Below are positions 47,505-56,523 of a stretch of 64,000 bases of DNA, piece after piece (position 1 is the first letter of the stretch; the number at the start of each line of letters is the position of its first letter). The stretch is taken from contig CALWDJ010000009.1 in assembly GCA_944376655.1 (NCBI GenBank), positions 1 to 64,000 on the forward strand, given 5' to 3'. A program made the position numbers and the translations under genes. Under the pieces are notes generated by a model. The model saw only the letters and a program-made list of their open reading frames with translations, made no database searches and was not told the DNA's origin. The DNA is from an uncultured Clostridia bacterium. Its GTDB lineage: Bacteria > Bacillota > Clostridia > Oscillospirales > Acutalibacteraceae.

Positions 47505-48369
47505 CGGAAAAAGGAAAAACAAATTGAAAGAGTCAGCCGGAGCGGTGGTGTGCCGGCAGATCATACGTATTTTTCTGATTTTCTGGAGCGTACTCGTCGC
47601 TTTTCCGATTGTTTGGGTGCTTTACACCTCGCTTAAAACAAACAAAGAATTTTTCGCGTCTCCATGGTCGCTTCCCGGTGTGCCGCAGTGGAAAAATTAC
47701 GCTGAGGCATGGAATATGGCAAAGTTCGGCTCGTATTTCCTTAACAGCATCGTAACGGTAGTAATAACGCTTGCAATAACGCTTATAATAGTGGCGGCGA
47801 ACGCATATGTCATCGCAAAGTATAAAAACAGGTTTATAGCGGGTCTTGAAAAGTTCTATATGGTTGCGATGATGGTGCCGGCGGTGCTGATGATTGTTCC
47901 TCTTTACTATTTCGCGGATTCCCTGCGTATGACTGATTCGCTTGTATGGCTGTCTTTAATTTATGCGATACAGGGAATGCCGTTTTATGTGTTTATGATG
48001 GCGGGATTTGTGCGCGGAATACACAACGCTCTGCTTGAGGCGGCGACAATTGACGGAGCCACTCAGTTTCAGATATTTTTCAGAATAATACTTCCGCTGT
48101 CAAAACCCACTCTTTTCATGGTTATGCTGCTTAACATAATGGGTACATGGAATGAATATATAACTGCCCTTACCTTCATAAGGGACGAGAGCAAGTATAC
48201 TATTGCGATAGGACTTTCGTATCTTACCAATTCGGGCGTTTATGATGTAAATTACGGCAGAACCTTTGCGGGACTTGCAATAGCGCTTATACCGATACTT
48301 ATTGTTTACGGTATTTTTCAGAAGCAGATTCAGCAGGGAATGTCCTCGTCTGACGGTGTCAAGGGTTAA
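47497..48369 (+). CDS. CUT1 sugar ABC transporter permease (MalG-like)
   Basis: 290 residues with six predicted membrane helices and the EAA loop 'LEAATIDGATQFQIFFRIIL-P-S-KP'. 'WKNYAEAWNMAKFG-YFLNS' is characteristic of MalG-type subunits. AAGGAGGAG precedes the ATG within the upstream gene. It completes the membrane channel with the MalF-like partner. Confidence 0.94.
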   Translation: MTDGKRKNKLKESAGAVVCRQIIRIFLIFWSVLVAFPIVWVLYTSLKTNKEFFASPWSLPGVPQWKNYAEAWNMAKFGSYFLNSIVTVVITLAITLIIVAANAYVIAKYKNRFIAGLEKFYMVAMMVPAVLMIVPLYYFADSLRMTDSLVWLSLIYAIQGMPFYVFMMAGFVRGIHNALLEAATIDGATQFQIFFRIILPLSKPTLFMVMLLNIMGTWNEYITALTFIRDESKYTIAIGLSYLTNSGVYDVNYGRTFAGLAIALIPILIVYGIFQKQIQQGMSSSDGVKG

Positions 48370-48463
48370 AATCAGCTTATTCGCAGCGCAGCTCCTAAAA
48401 AACAATACGCAAGCTTTTGTTTGTGAACTATTCCGTTATACAATAAAATGCTGAGGTGATATT

Positions 48464-51376
48464 ATGAAAAAACATATGCGTATCAAAAAAGCCATATCGT
48501 CTTTTACAGCCGTACTTGTCGCGGTTTGTCTCATCGCCGCCGCGTCTGCGGTAAGCGCTCAGAACCTTGTCGGACAGCATTACAGCGGATTTGAGAACTA
48601 TATATGGCATATGTCCGACAATGAAATCAGCAGGGATACTATTGAGGTAAGCGCGGACTCGGTATCGGTCATAAAGGGAGCGGGAGCCGAGCGGTATGAC
48701 AATTACTGGCCGTCTCTTTCCTCAAGACGCTTTACGCTTGAGGGCGGAAAGCGTTACAGGGTCTCGTTTGAAATAAGCGGTTCGGGAGTAGGCTGGTACT
48801 CTCTCGGAGGCTATGCCTTCAACGCGTCGGGCGAACCTGCTGCGCTGAATTTTGAAACGGAGGCTTCGGGCGATATTTCTCAGGAATGGGCAAATGTCAG
48901 CTCGGTATTTACAGCCGATCCGGTATATACGCAAAATGAGATCCGCGTGACTTTCAAGGGCGACGCAGGAGCAGTAATGACAGTAAAGAATTTTGATATA
49001 GAGCTTTTAACAACAACGGGCGAGGAAATATGGACGCCGGTTATGACAGAATCTAAGGCTACGCTTGACGGCTGGGAAACTTCATCTGCCGGACAGCCCG
49101 GTATAAGCAGCCTTGAGCTTTCCGAGGAAGGCTGTCTTGATGTCGGTTCGGTTCATTTTGTTCAGGATTTTGCCAGTCAGACTACAAACGGAGATAATAA
49201 AATAGCGCTGTGGTTCAAGGACACACAGGCGGGAGCGGAATATACCTTTTCGGCTTATGTGAAGGGCAGCACCAATAATGCCGGAGATCCCGTGACCGTA
49301 GAGCTCGGCGGTACCGCCGGAGGCACCGGAGCTTACTGGAATGATTCATCACTTTATCACGCAGGTTTTCCGTATCTTTTAAGAATGATTTCGGCAAGCG
49401 ACGGCTGGGTTAAGGTTTCATATGATTTTACTTCGGTTACCGGCGAGTGGATTTATCTTGTAATAAATGCGCACTCATGGTGCGGAGCGGATTTTTATCT
49501 TGATAATGTTTCAATAACCGAAAAGGGCAAAACCGAAAATCTGATTACAGCAGGCGATTTCCATACAGAGGCGGCGCCGGCAGTTGAGATGACCAACTGG
49601 GATTACAAAGGTTATTTCGATCCCGATAACGCAGGGATCAGCGATATCGAGCTTGTGACAGAGGGAGCAGACGACCCCGGCTCGCTGCATTTTGATCAGG
49701 ATTATACCGCCAATACTGACCATACATCGCTTATCATTTCCAACTGCGGTACGCAGTGGCAGAACGGAAAAACCTATGTGTGGAGCGCGAATATAAAAGG
49801 CAACACCCATATTGCCGGCGATCCGGCGCAACTTGAAATATGTTGGAGTTTAGGTGCATGGGAAGACGGCTCGGTAGTCAAAGAGCTATATGTGAACAGC
49901 AGCGATTGGGTAAGGGTAGCTTATGAATTTACGGTCAGTAACGCGCAATGGGCGCCGATAATCGTTTGCGCCGGAGGATATTCCGGAGCTGACTTTTACA
50001 TTGATAATATTTCGGTGACCGAAAAGGGAGGAGACGGAACAAATCTTCTCGGTCTCGGCAATTTCGCGACCAACGGTAATTTCTGTCCCGACCCTGTTCC
50101 GTCACTCACGCTTGAGGGCTGGAACGACCCGACGTCCGGATACAGCGATCCCGATCTTGCCGGTATTTCAGATGTTGAGCTTGTCGCGGACGGCGCCGAT
50201 GAATACGGCTCGGTGCATATTTACCATAATTACGAGGTGAATTCCGCCGAGGGATACAGACATTCCGCCGCGATAGGGCAAATGTTCGAAAATTCGGCTT
50301 TAGGAAAGACTTATACCCTTTCCGCCAAAATAAAGGGCAATACCTGCGTCGCCGGTGATCCGTCCAGAATAGAGCTGTCGTGGGGCTTCGGCACTTTTGA
50401 AAACGGCAGCTCCGTTCAGCCGCTTGATGTCAGCTTTGCCGACTGGACAGAGGTTTCATACGATTTTACGGTTAATCAGGCGGGGTGGTTTTATATCAGC
50501 TTCTATGCCACAGCGTATACCGGCGCGGATTTCCTGATTGACGATATCACGGTATGCGAAAAAGGAAGCGATATAAATCTTCTGACGAACAGCGGCTTCG
50601 GTATTTTGAATATTTCCGAAAGCGGTGAATCGGTAATAGGAAATGAGCCTTTTGAGGTTACGGAAATACCCGGCTTTGATATAGGAATGCTTAACACGAC
50701 TCAGGGCTATACCGGAACAATCAAAGCGGTGCCGGGCGGTTCCTATGACGGCAGTACAGCGCTTGAGATAAGCTATACCGGAGACAGCAAGGAAAGATAT
50801 TTCCAGTTGCTTGATAACAGCGTCGTGCTCGGAGATGTATCCGTAAAGGCATCCGGATATTATAAGGTGACCGAAGGAAATGTTATTCCAAAGCTGTGGA
50901 TAGGCGCCGGACTTAAAAAGCAGATTTTAGACCGGGAATATATCGGCAACGGTTTTACAGCGCAGGAAACCAACGGAGCTGTTTTTACGCCTATGGAAAA
51001 CGGCTGGGTTTATTTTGAAATGACGATTGATGAGGCGTTTCTCAGTGACAGCTCGGGCGGAAGAATCGGAATAGACGATGTTTCATACATAAATTTCATG
51101 TTCGGTATAGACGATGCCACAGGCAGTAAGACCGGAAGCGTAAGATTCGATAATATAAACGCCGAAATAATTTCGGGCGCCGATGCCGGTGACGCCAACA
51201 ACGACGGAAAAACCGATATACTTGATTTGGTTCGCATTAAAAAATACGCGTCGGGAATGCTTGAAAAATCCGATGTCACTCGCAGCACATGGCTGTCAGA
51301 AGAATCGGACGGTTCTGCCGAAATGGTTTTACTCAGTAAATTCCTGATGGGAGCGGCTGAATCTTACAGTGAATAA
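48464..51376 (+). CDS. Secreted CBM-repeat protein with a C-terminal dockerin
   Basis: 970 residues, signal peptide of about 32 residues (A-V-S-A/Q-N). After a first jelly-roll domain there are three related modules (about 190-360, 365-530, 545-710), each with 'GIS(D/S)(I/V)EL', 'DxGSxHF-x-Q/H' and 'GADFY(L/I)DN(I/V)S(V/I)xEKG'. A further beta module follows, then from residue 910 a dockerin repeat G-D-A-N-N-D-G-K-T-D-I-L-D-L-V-R-I-K-K-Y with the full calcium-loop ligands; the second repeat lacks the DxNxD loop. No catalytic domain is recognised. It probably attaches carbohydrate-binding modules to a cohesin scaffold. GAGGTGA precedes the start. A weak promoter may lie at 48417-48444. Confidence 0.8.
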   Translation: MKKHMRIKKAISSFTAVLVAVCLIAAASAVSAQNLVGQHYSGFENYIWHMSDNEISRDTIEVSADSVSVIKGAGAERYDNYWPSLSSRRFTLEGGKRYRVSFEISGSGVGWYSLGGYAFNASGEPAALNFETEASGDISQEWANVSSVFTADPVYTQNEIRVTFKGDAGAVMTVKNFDIELLTTTGEEIWTPVMTESKATLDGWETSSAGQPGISSLELSEEGCLDVGSVHFVQDFASQTTNGDNKIALWFKDTQAGAEYTFSAYVKGSTNNAGDPVTVELGGTAGGTGAYWNDSSLYHAGFPYLLRMISASDGWVKVSYDFTSVTGEWIYLVINAHSWCGADFYLDNVSITEKGKTENLITAGDFHTEAAPAVEMTNWDYKGYFDPDNAGISDIELVTEGADDPGSLHFDQDYTANTDHTSLIISNCGTQWQNGKTYVWSANIKGNTHIAGDPAQLEICWSLGAWEDGSVVKELYVNSSDWVRVAYEFTVSNAQWAPIIVCAGGYSGADFYIDNISVTEKGGDGTNLLGLGNFATNGNFCPDPVPSLTLEGWNDPTSGYSDPDLAGISDVELVADGADEYGSVHIYHNYEVNSAEGYRHSAAIGQMFENSALGKTYTLSAKIKGNTCVAGDPSRIELSWGFGTFENGSSVQPLDVSFADWTEVSYDFTVNQAGWFYISFYATAYTGADFLIDDITVCEKGSDINLLTNSGFGILNISESGESVIGNEPFEVTEIPGFDIGMLNTTQGYTGTIKAVPGGSYDGSTALEISYTGDSKERYFQLLDNSVVLGDVSVKASGYYKVTEGNVIPKLWIGAGLKKQILDREYIGNGFTAQETNGAVFTPMENGWVYFEMTIDEAFLSDSSGGRIGIDDVSYINFMFGIDDATGSKTGSVRFDNINAEIISGADAGDANNDGKTDILDLVRIKKYASGMLEKSDVTRSTWLSEESDGSAEMVLLSKFLMGAAESYSE

Positions 51377-51425
51377 TCTTTGATTTTCTGTCTCTGTGCT
51401 GCTTAGCCGCACGGGACAGAAATCC

Positions 51426-51458
51426 GCCCTGTCAGGCAATAATATTGCCCGGCAGGGC
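51426..51458 (+). other. Hairpin between the dockerin protein and the GH106-like gene
   Basis: GCCCTG-x-C-x-GGCAAT pairs with ATTGCC-x-GGCAGGGC with single mismatches. There is no T run after it. A weaker stem, TTCTGTC with GACAGAA, lies upstream at about 51388-51423. Confidence 0.5.
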
Positions 51459-51620
51459 GTAACTGAATTTTGTAATCTGTTTTAGCGGATATTTCGGAGA
51501 CCGATCAGAATAAATATGCTTAATAAAAACCCGGAGCTGTCAGGCGGGAGCGGAACCGCCGCTTCGGGCTTGGCGCCGTTGAAAAGATCGTTTCCGGAAA
51601 CCGACCGGGGAGAAAAAGAC

Positions 51621-54008
51621 ATGAAAAAGGATTTTACGGAAAGCTTCGCCGCTCCTGAAGCGGAGTACAGTATGGCGCCGTTCTGGTTTTTAAATGACGG
51701 ACTCGAACCGCAGGAGCTTGAGCGTCAGCTTGAGGAAATGTACTCAAAGGGAGTTTACGAATGCGTTGCCCACGCCAGAAAGGGAATGTCGGTCAGGTAT
51801 CTCAGCGAGGAATGGTTTGACAGGATTGGCGTTATTTTAAATAAGGCACAGAAGCTCGGAATGCGTATATGGATATACGACGAAGACAACTGGCCGAGCG
51901 GTTACGCAGGCGGAAAGGTGACAGACGGCGCTTTGCAGCTTGCGGCGCACTGTCTTTCAATGGAAAAAATAATACCGGTTTTGCAAAAACCGATTTCAGT
52001 GGAGAAAATTCCGGATAAACCGATAGTCAAGATAATAGCGGTGCATAATAATCAGGAATTTTTTGATATAACCGATATTCCGGATTGGAAAACAGAGGAG
52101 CTTCAGTATGAGGTCTTTGTTTTCCGGACGGAGCTTTGCGGTCACAGTCCGGCATACAGCGATCTGCCGTACGCTGATTTGCTTAACAGGGAGGCAACCG
52201 AGAAATTTATAGCCGTTACGCATGCCGAGTATAAAAAGAGATTTCCGAATCATTGGGGAAGTACCATAAAGGGCTTTTTTACTGATGAGCCCGGATTTTA
52301 TCAGAATTATATTTATCAGGCGCACAATCTTAATACAATACCATGGACAGAAAAATTTTCCGGATATTTTGAACAGAAAAAAGGCTATGATATCTCACTG
52401 TATCTCTGCTCGATATGGGATGATATGGGGGAACTTTCGCATAAAACACGGAGAGATTTTTTCGAGGTGATGTGCGGACTTTACAATGAAAGCTATTTTA
52501 AGCCTCTGAAGGATTTTTTGTCAGATGACGGGCTTCTGCTTATCGGACATTTGCATATGGAGGAGCATTTTGAAAATACGGTGCCTATGGAATTCGATTT
52601 TTTCAGTGATATGAGATATCTTGATTACGCAGGCATAGACCGTATAGACCGCGGCCGGCGCAGGGTAACCGAAAAACTCGGCGCTTCCGCCATGCATTTG
52701 CAGGGAAAGAAATTCTGCTTTTCCGAATCAATGGGCTGCTTCGGCTGGGGACTTACCGCGGAGGAAATAAAAAGCGAGATAGACTGGCAGTATGTACGCG
52801 GGATAAATAAGCTCGTACCTCACGCTTTTTTTTCATCAATAGAGGGATTCCGCAAAAATGAATGCCCGCCGTCTTTTTTTTATCAGAATACCTTCTGGAA
52901 ATATTTTGACCGGATTTCCTCCTATGTCTCACGGCTTTCTTTCGCCTTGAGCGAAGGTCTGTTTTCGGCGCGCGTACTGATTTATTATCCTATAAAAAGC
53001 TGCTGGCAGGAGTACAGACCGCTTGATACGTACACAATAAGAAAAATTGACGAGTCCTTTACAGAGCTGTCTGTCTTTTTGCTTGAGAACCAAATAGATT
53101 ACGATTATCTGCCTGATGAATATATAAGCACGGACAGCGTGGAGGGCAGCAGAATAAAGGCAGGCGAAGGCTTTTATTCGGCGGTTATAATTCCGCCGCT
53201 GACATTTATACCCGAAAAAACGCTTTCGGCTTTTGAGAAATTCGCGAATAACGGAGGATTACTGATAAATCTTTCTGATTACGGAAATTCAGGCGTTTTG
53301 AAATCGGAGGTCAAGACGCTTGAAGAAATACCATTTATTCTGGAAAACAAGGGACTTCTTGACGTGCGTCTTCTTAAAAAAAATAAAAGCATAAAATATC
53401 AGCACCGCAAAATAAACGGCAATGATCTGTATTTTATCGTGAATGAAAGCCCTGAAGAACAGCACCTCTGCGCTGAACTGTCAGCCGAAGGAACAGAAAT
53501 ACTGCAATACGACCCTGCAACCGGAAAAACTGAAGAGTATAATGCAAAACGCTTCGGCGGAAAGGCTGTTGTAAACGATGTTTTAGAGCCGTTCGGGACA
53601 AGGCTGCTTTACTTTAAAAAAAGCATAAAAGAGAGGCTTGTCACCGAAAACTGGCGGATAATACTGCCTGACGGCAGCTGCAGGCAAAATGAACCGCTTC
53701 CCTTTGCCGAGCTCGGTCTGGCAGCCTATTCCGGTACCGTTGAGTACAAATGCGATTTTCGGTACAACGGCTTCGGAAAAATATATCTGGAGCTCGGAGA
53801 GGTTTTAAATATCGCGGAAATTTCCGTAAATGAAAAGTTGGCGGAAGTTATTTTATGGCGTCCGTATTCCGCCGAAATAACAGAGTATGCCGTTAAAGGA
53901 ATAAACACTTTGTCAATAAAAGTAACAAACACCCCTGCAAACTCATTGACAGATAAAAAGCCGGCTTCCGGACTTATGAGCGTTCCGGAACTGTTTATTG
54001 AAAAATAA
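51621..54008 (+). CDS. GH106-like glycosidase (probable alpha-L-rhamnosidase relative)
   Basis: 795 residues without a signal peptide. The N-terminal half has the pattern 'APFWFLNDGLEPQELERQL-EMYSKGVYE-VAHARKGM', 'YLSEEWFDRIG', 'GMRIWIYDEDNWPSGYAGG' and 'GFFTDEPGFY', found in GH106-type and related uncharacterised hydrolases. The C-terminus is a galactose-binding-like sandwich ('YSGTVEYKCDF', 'LELGEVLNIAEISVN', 'RPYSAEITEY-VKGIN-L-IKVTNT'). ATG 51621 follows GGGGAG by eight bases; an in-frame ATG at 51516 would add 35 low-complexity residues and lacks a ribosome binding site. Substrate uncertain. Confidence 0.75.
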   Translation: MKKDFTESFAAPEAEYSMAPFWFLNDGLEPQELERQLEEMYSKGVYECVAHARKGMSVRYLSEEWFDRIGVILNKAQKLGMRIWIYDEDNWPSGYAGGKVTDGALQLAAHCLSMEKIIPVLQKPISVEKIPDKPIVKIIAVHNNQEFFDITDIPDWKTEELQYEVFVFRTELCGHSPAYSDLPYADLLNREATEKFIAVTHAEYKKRFPNHWGSTIKGFFTDEPGFYQNYIYQAHNLNTIPWTEKFSGYFEQKKGYDISLYLCSIWDDMGELSHKTRRDFFEVMCGLYNESYFKPLKDFLSDDGLLLIGHLHMEEHFENTVPMEFDFFSDMRYLDYAGIDRIDRGRRRVTEKLGASAMHLQGKKFCFSESMGCFGWGLTAEEIKSEIDWQYVRGINKLVPHAFFSSIEGFRKNECPPSFFYQNTFWKYFDRISSYVSRLSFALSEGLFSARVLIYYPIKSCWQEYRPLDTYTIRKIDESFTELSVFLLENQIDYDYLPDEYISTDSVEGSRIKAGEGFYSAVIIPPLTFIPEKTLSAFEKFANNGGLLINLSDYGNSGVLKSEVKTLEEIPFILENKGLLDVRLLKKNKSIKYQHRKINGNDLYFIVNESPEEQHLCAELSAEGTEILQYDPATGKTEEYNAKRFGGKAVVNDVLEPFGTRLLYFKKSIKERLVTENWRIILPDGSCRQNEPLPFAELGLAAYSGTVEYKCDFRYNGFGKIYLELGEVLNIAEISVNEKLAEVILWRPYSAEITEYAVKGINTLSIKVTNTPANSLTDKKPASGLMSVPELFIEK

Positions 54009-54089
54009 CGGATTAACCGGTGACCGAATGAATAATAAGTGTAAAACCGGCAAAAGCAGACCGGGGTGTAGGAAAGGTATAAGAAAAAC

Positions 54090-54118
54090 GGCTTAAACCG
54101 GTGAGGTTTAAGCCATTT
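54090..54118 (+). terminator. Terminator of the glycan operon
   Basis: GGCTTAAACC (54090-54099) pairs with GGTTTAAGCC (54105-54114), followed by ATTTT. Confidence 0.7.
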
Positions 54119-54159
54119 TAAACTGTTTGAAAAGCTATTCTCGCGGCGTAAAGCCGCTT

Positions 54160-54402
54160 ATGCTGAACAAAATAACTCCTGAGGAGCATCCGTCGTTCAG
54201 GCTGCTTAAATACTGCAAGGCGGCGGAGCATATGCCGGAATGGAGGCAGAAACAAAATATAAATACCGGCGGTAGACATACACAGGAATATGTTTTGCAC
54301 TTTGATGATACATCGGACGGTTCGGAGGATGACGGTGAATTTGAACTGTCGGGCGGAATAGACTGCAGTACTTTAAAAGAAATACAGGGAAAAGATATAT
54401 AG
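54160..54402 (+). CDS. Small hypothetical protein at the edge of the mobile region
   Basis: An 80-residue reading (MLNKITPEEHPSFRLLKYCK...) with no recognised domain. It lacks a ribosome binding site, and its 5' end lies right at the change from the glycan operon to the accessory region, so it may be the 3' part of a truncated gene. An in-frame upstream start at 54127 is also unsupported. The end carries an acidic stretch (DDTSDGSEDDGEFE). Confidence 0.35.
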   Translation: MLNKITPEEHPSFRLLKYCKAAEHMPEWRQKQNINTGGRHTQEYVLHFDDTSDGSEDDGEFELSGGIDCSTLKEIQGKDI

Positions 54403-54416
54403 GGAGGATTTTTAAA

Positions 54417-54452
54417 ATGGAGAATACATACAGAATAAGCGACGTCACTTAA
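54417..54452 (+). CDS. Eleven-codon ORF with a strong ribosome binding site
   Basis: ATG at 54417 encodes M-E-N-T-Y-R-I-S-D-V-T then TAA. AGGGAGG lies about ten bases upstream. It is either a leader peptide for the next gene or the start of a truncated element gene. Confidence 0.35.
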   Translation: MENTYRISDVT

Positions 54453-54499
54453 ACAGGGATTGAAAAAGCAAGAAAAATAAACAAAACGGAGGTTTTAAA

Positions 54500-54928
54500 A
54501 TGTCAGTATTCAGAGTGGAAAGGACTCACGATTATACCGTAATGTCGAATCATCATTTGAAAAATCGCGCGTTATCCTTAAAAGCAAAGGGATTACTGTC
54601 TTTAATGCTTTCCCTGCCGGATGACTGGGATTATACCCTGCAAGGGCTGGCGCATATCAGTCTTGAAAAGGTTGACGCTGTACGCAAGGCAATAATGGAA
54701 TTGGAAAACGAGGGATATATAACCCGAACCAGACAACGTGATGAGGAGGGAAAACTGAGAGGCACGGAATACATAATAAGGGAGCAGCCTATATCGCAAA
54801 AACCAATGTTGGGAAAACCAACATTGGAAAATCCAACGCAATTAAATAATAATAAGAAAATTATTATTGGAAAAATGAAAGTTATGATGCATTCTATTTT
54901 AAGCCTTCAAAAGTACATTCAAGATTAA
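54500..54928 (+). pseudogene. Truncated replication-initiator-like HTH protein of an integrative element
   Basis: The N-terminal 110 residues (MSVFRVERTHDYTVMSNHHL, then 'KAKGLLSLMLSLPDDWDYT' and 'GLAHISLEKVDAVRKAI-ELE-EGYI-R') match the winged-helix N-terminal domain of replication initiator/replisome-organiser proteins common in clostridial integrative and conjugative elements. From about residue 115 the sequence becomes Asn/Lys/Ile-rich and ends at 142, where the family normally continues with a second domain. The 3' end therefore looks lost, and another gene fragment in a different frame abuts it. GGAGG precedes the start by nine bases. Confidence 0.7.
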
Positions 54929-55071
54929 GGAGCACTTCTTTACCTGAACTGACAATATATTATTATTTATCGCAATTATTTGAAAATGTAAAATCCAGAT
55001 ATGTTTTTAATGAAGGCAACAAAAAATATGAAGCCGACATATATATACCCTGTATCAAATTAGTAATATAA
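54898..55071 (+). pseudogene. Fragment of a VSR/restriction-endonuclease-like protein
   Basis: Frame 1 reads FKPSKVHSRLRSTSLPELTI, then 'YYYLSQLFENVKSRYVFNEG' and 'KYEADIYIPCIKLVI', followed by TAA and then Y-D-G. Endonuclease-fold proteins of this kind have 'E-DIYIP-LKIGIEYDG', so the TAA at 55069-55071 replaces the expected glutamate codon, a one-base nonsense change. No start codon or ribosome binding site is present. It is a gene fragment joined to the truncated initiator. Confidence 0.55.
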
Positions 55072-55239
55072 TATGATGGTAACGACTTTTATCTCAGCCA
55101 TTATCTGCACCCAAAAGCCTTTCGACTTTGGCAATATCAGTCCAACCGTTTTTTCCAGAGCGCTCGCCCATAAGCTTTATTACAGAATAATATTTGCTTT
55201 AAGCGCGTGAGAAAATCACAAAAACAGAAGCACGATTTT

Positions 55240-55292
55240 CTATTTACCAAAATTAGAAAATAATTGATTTTGGTAAATAGATTGGGTATAAT
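55240..55292 (+). promoter_or_regulatory. Palindromic operator overlapping a promoter
   Basis: A perfect 14-base inverted repeat, CTATTTACCAAAAT (55240-55253) and ATTTTGGTAAATAG (55267-55280), is separated by 13 bases. The -35 box TTGATT (55264-55269) sits on its right arm, with TATAAT at 55287-55292 after a 17-base spacer. A protein bound to the palindrome would block this promoter. Confidence 0.75.
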
Positions 55293-55311
55293 AGCTTTAG
55301 AGGTGGTTGCT

Positions 55312-56523
55312 TTGAAGCTTATAAACCGTGCTTACTATTTGAATAAAATGATAAATGTTATCGGAACTCCGGACATAAAGGTAATAACAGGCGTTCGCCG
55401 CAGCGGAAAGTCGAAGCTCTTAGAAGCGTTTATGGGTTATGTAAAAAATAATATTGCAGACAGCAATGTTATTCATATCAATTACAATCTTCCCGAATAT
55501 GATAATCTGCTTGATTCTCGCTCGCTTTACGATTATATTAATTCGCATTACATTGAAGCTAAGGAAAACTTTGTTTTTATAGACGAGGTGCAGATGTGCG
55601 AAGGCTTTGAAAGAGCGATTAACGGTCTGCACGCGTCTGAAAAATACGATATTTATATCACGGGGTCAAACGCTTTCCTGCTAAGCTCAGACCTTGCAAC
55701 GCTGTTTACGGGACGAACCTTTGAAATTAAGGTCTTTCCGTTTTCTTTCGGGGAGTATATGCAGTATTTTGAATATTCGGACAAATATTCCGCATTTGAT
55801 AAATATATGCTTGAGGGCGGTATGGCAGGCTCGTATCTTTATAAGGATACCGAAGCCAAATACGATTATATTGCCGATGTTTTTAATACCCTTATCGTCA
55901 GGGATATTCGCCGCAAATATAAAATCCGCAATACTCAGCTTATGGATCACATAGTTGACTTTTTAATGGATAATATATCAAATCTTTCCTCGTCCACTAA
56001 TATCACAAAAGCCTTAAGCGGCGCAAACGAAAAAGTAAACCATAATACGGTCAGCTCATATATGCAGTATCTTTGCAACGCATTTGCGTTTTATAAGGTT
56101 CGCAGATACGATATAAATGGCAAAAAATATCTATCAAGCAATGACAAGTATTATTTAAGCGACCACACCTTCCGTTATGCTAAGCTCGGAACAAAAAATA
56201 TGGATTACGGAAGAGTGCTTGAAAATATTGTTGCAGTTGAGCTTTTGCGCAGGGGTTATGAAGTATATGTCGGGGTACTGTACAAAAAGGAAATTGATTT
56301 TGTTGCCGTTAAGCGTAACGAGAAGATATACATTCAGGTTTCCGACAATATAAGCGATGAAAAAACCTTTGAACGCGAGGTGTCTCCGCTTTTAAAAATT
56401 GCCGACGCATACCCCAAAATTCTTATTGCCCGAACTCGCCACGATGAGTACCAGTACGAGGGTGTAAAAATTGTTGATATTGCGGATTGGTTATTGAAGA
56501 ATAAAGCGAATAAATTATGCTGA
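55312..56523 (+). CDS. AAA (AAA_14) ATPase with DUF4143 domain
   Basis: 403 residues. The N-terminal ATPase has Walker A G-V-R-R-S-G-K-S and Walker B F-V-F-I-D-E-V-Q; the C-terminal half is a DUF4143-type domain with a nuclease-like 'GRVLENIVAVELLRRGYEVYV' and 'KEIDFVAV' pattern (E-x-D-F-V). Such proteins are widespread in anaerobes and their role is unsettled. The start is a TTG at 55312 behind AGAGGTGG; the in-frame TTG at 55264 is the -35 box. It overlaps the next gene by seven bases, suggesting translational coupling. The upstream palindrome suggests tight control. Confidence 0.85.
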   Translation: MKLINRAYYLNKMINVIGTPDIKVITGVRRSGKSKLLEAFMGYVKNNIADSNVIHINYNLPEYDNLLDSRSLYDYINSHYIEAKENFVFIDEVQMCEGFERAINGLHASEKYDIYITGSNAFLLSSDLATLFTGRTFEIKVFPFSFGEYMQYFEYSDKYSAFDKYMLEGGMAGSYLYKDTEAKYDYIADVFNTLIVRDIRRKYKIRNTQLMDHIVDFLMDNISNLSSSTNITKALSGANEKVNHNTVSSYMQYLCNAFAFYKVRRYDINGKKYLSSNDKYYLSDHTFRYAKLGTKNMDYGRVLENIVAVELLRRGYEVYVGVLYKKEIDFVAVKRNEKIYIQVSDNISDEKTFEREVSPLLKIADAYPKILIARTRHDEYQYEGVKIVDIADWLLKNKANKLC

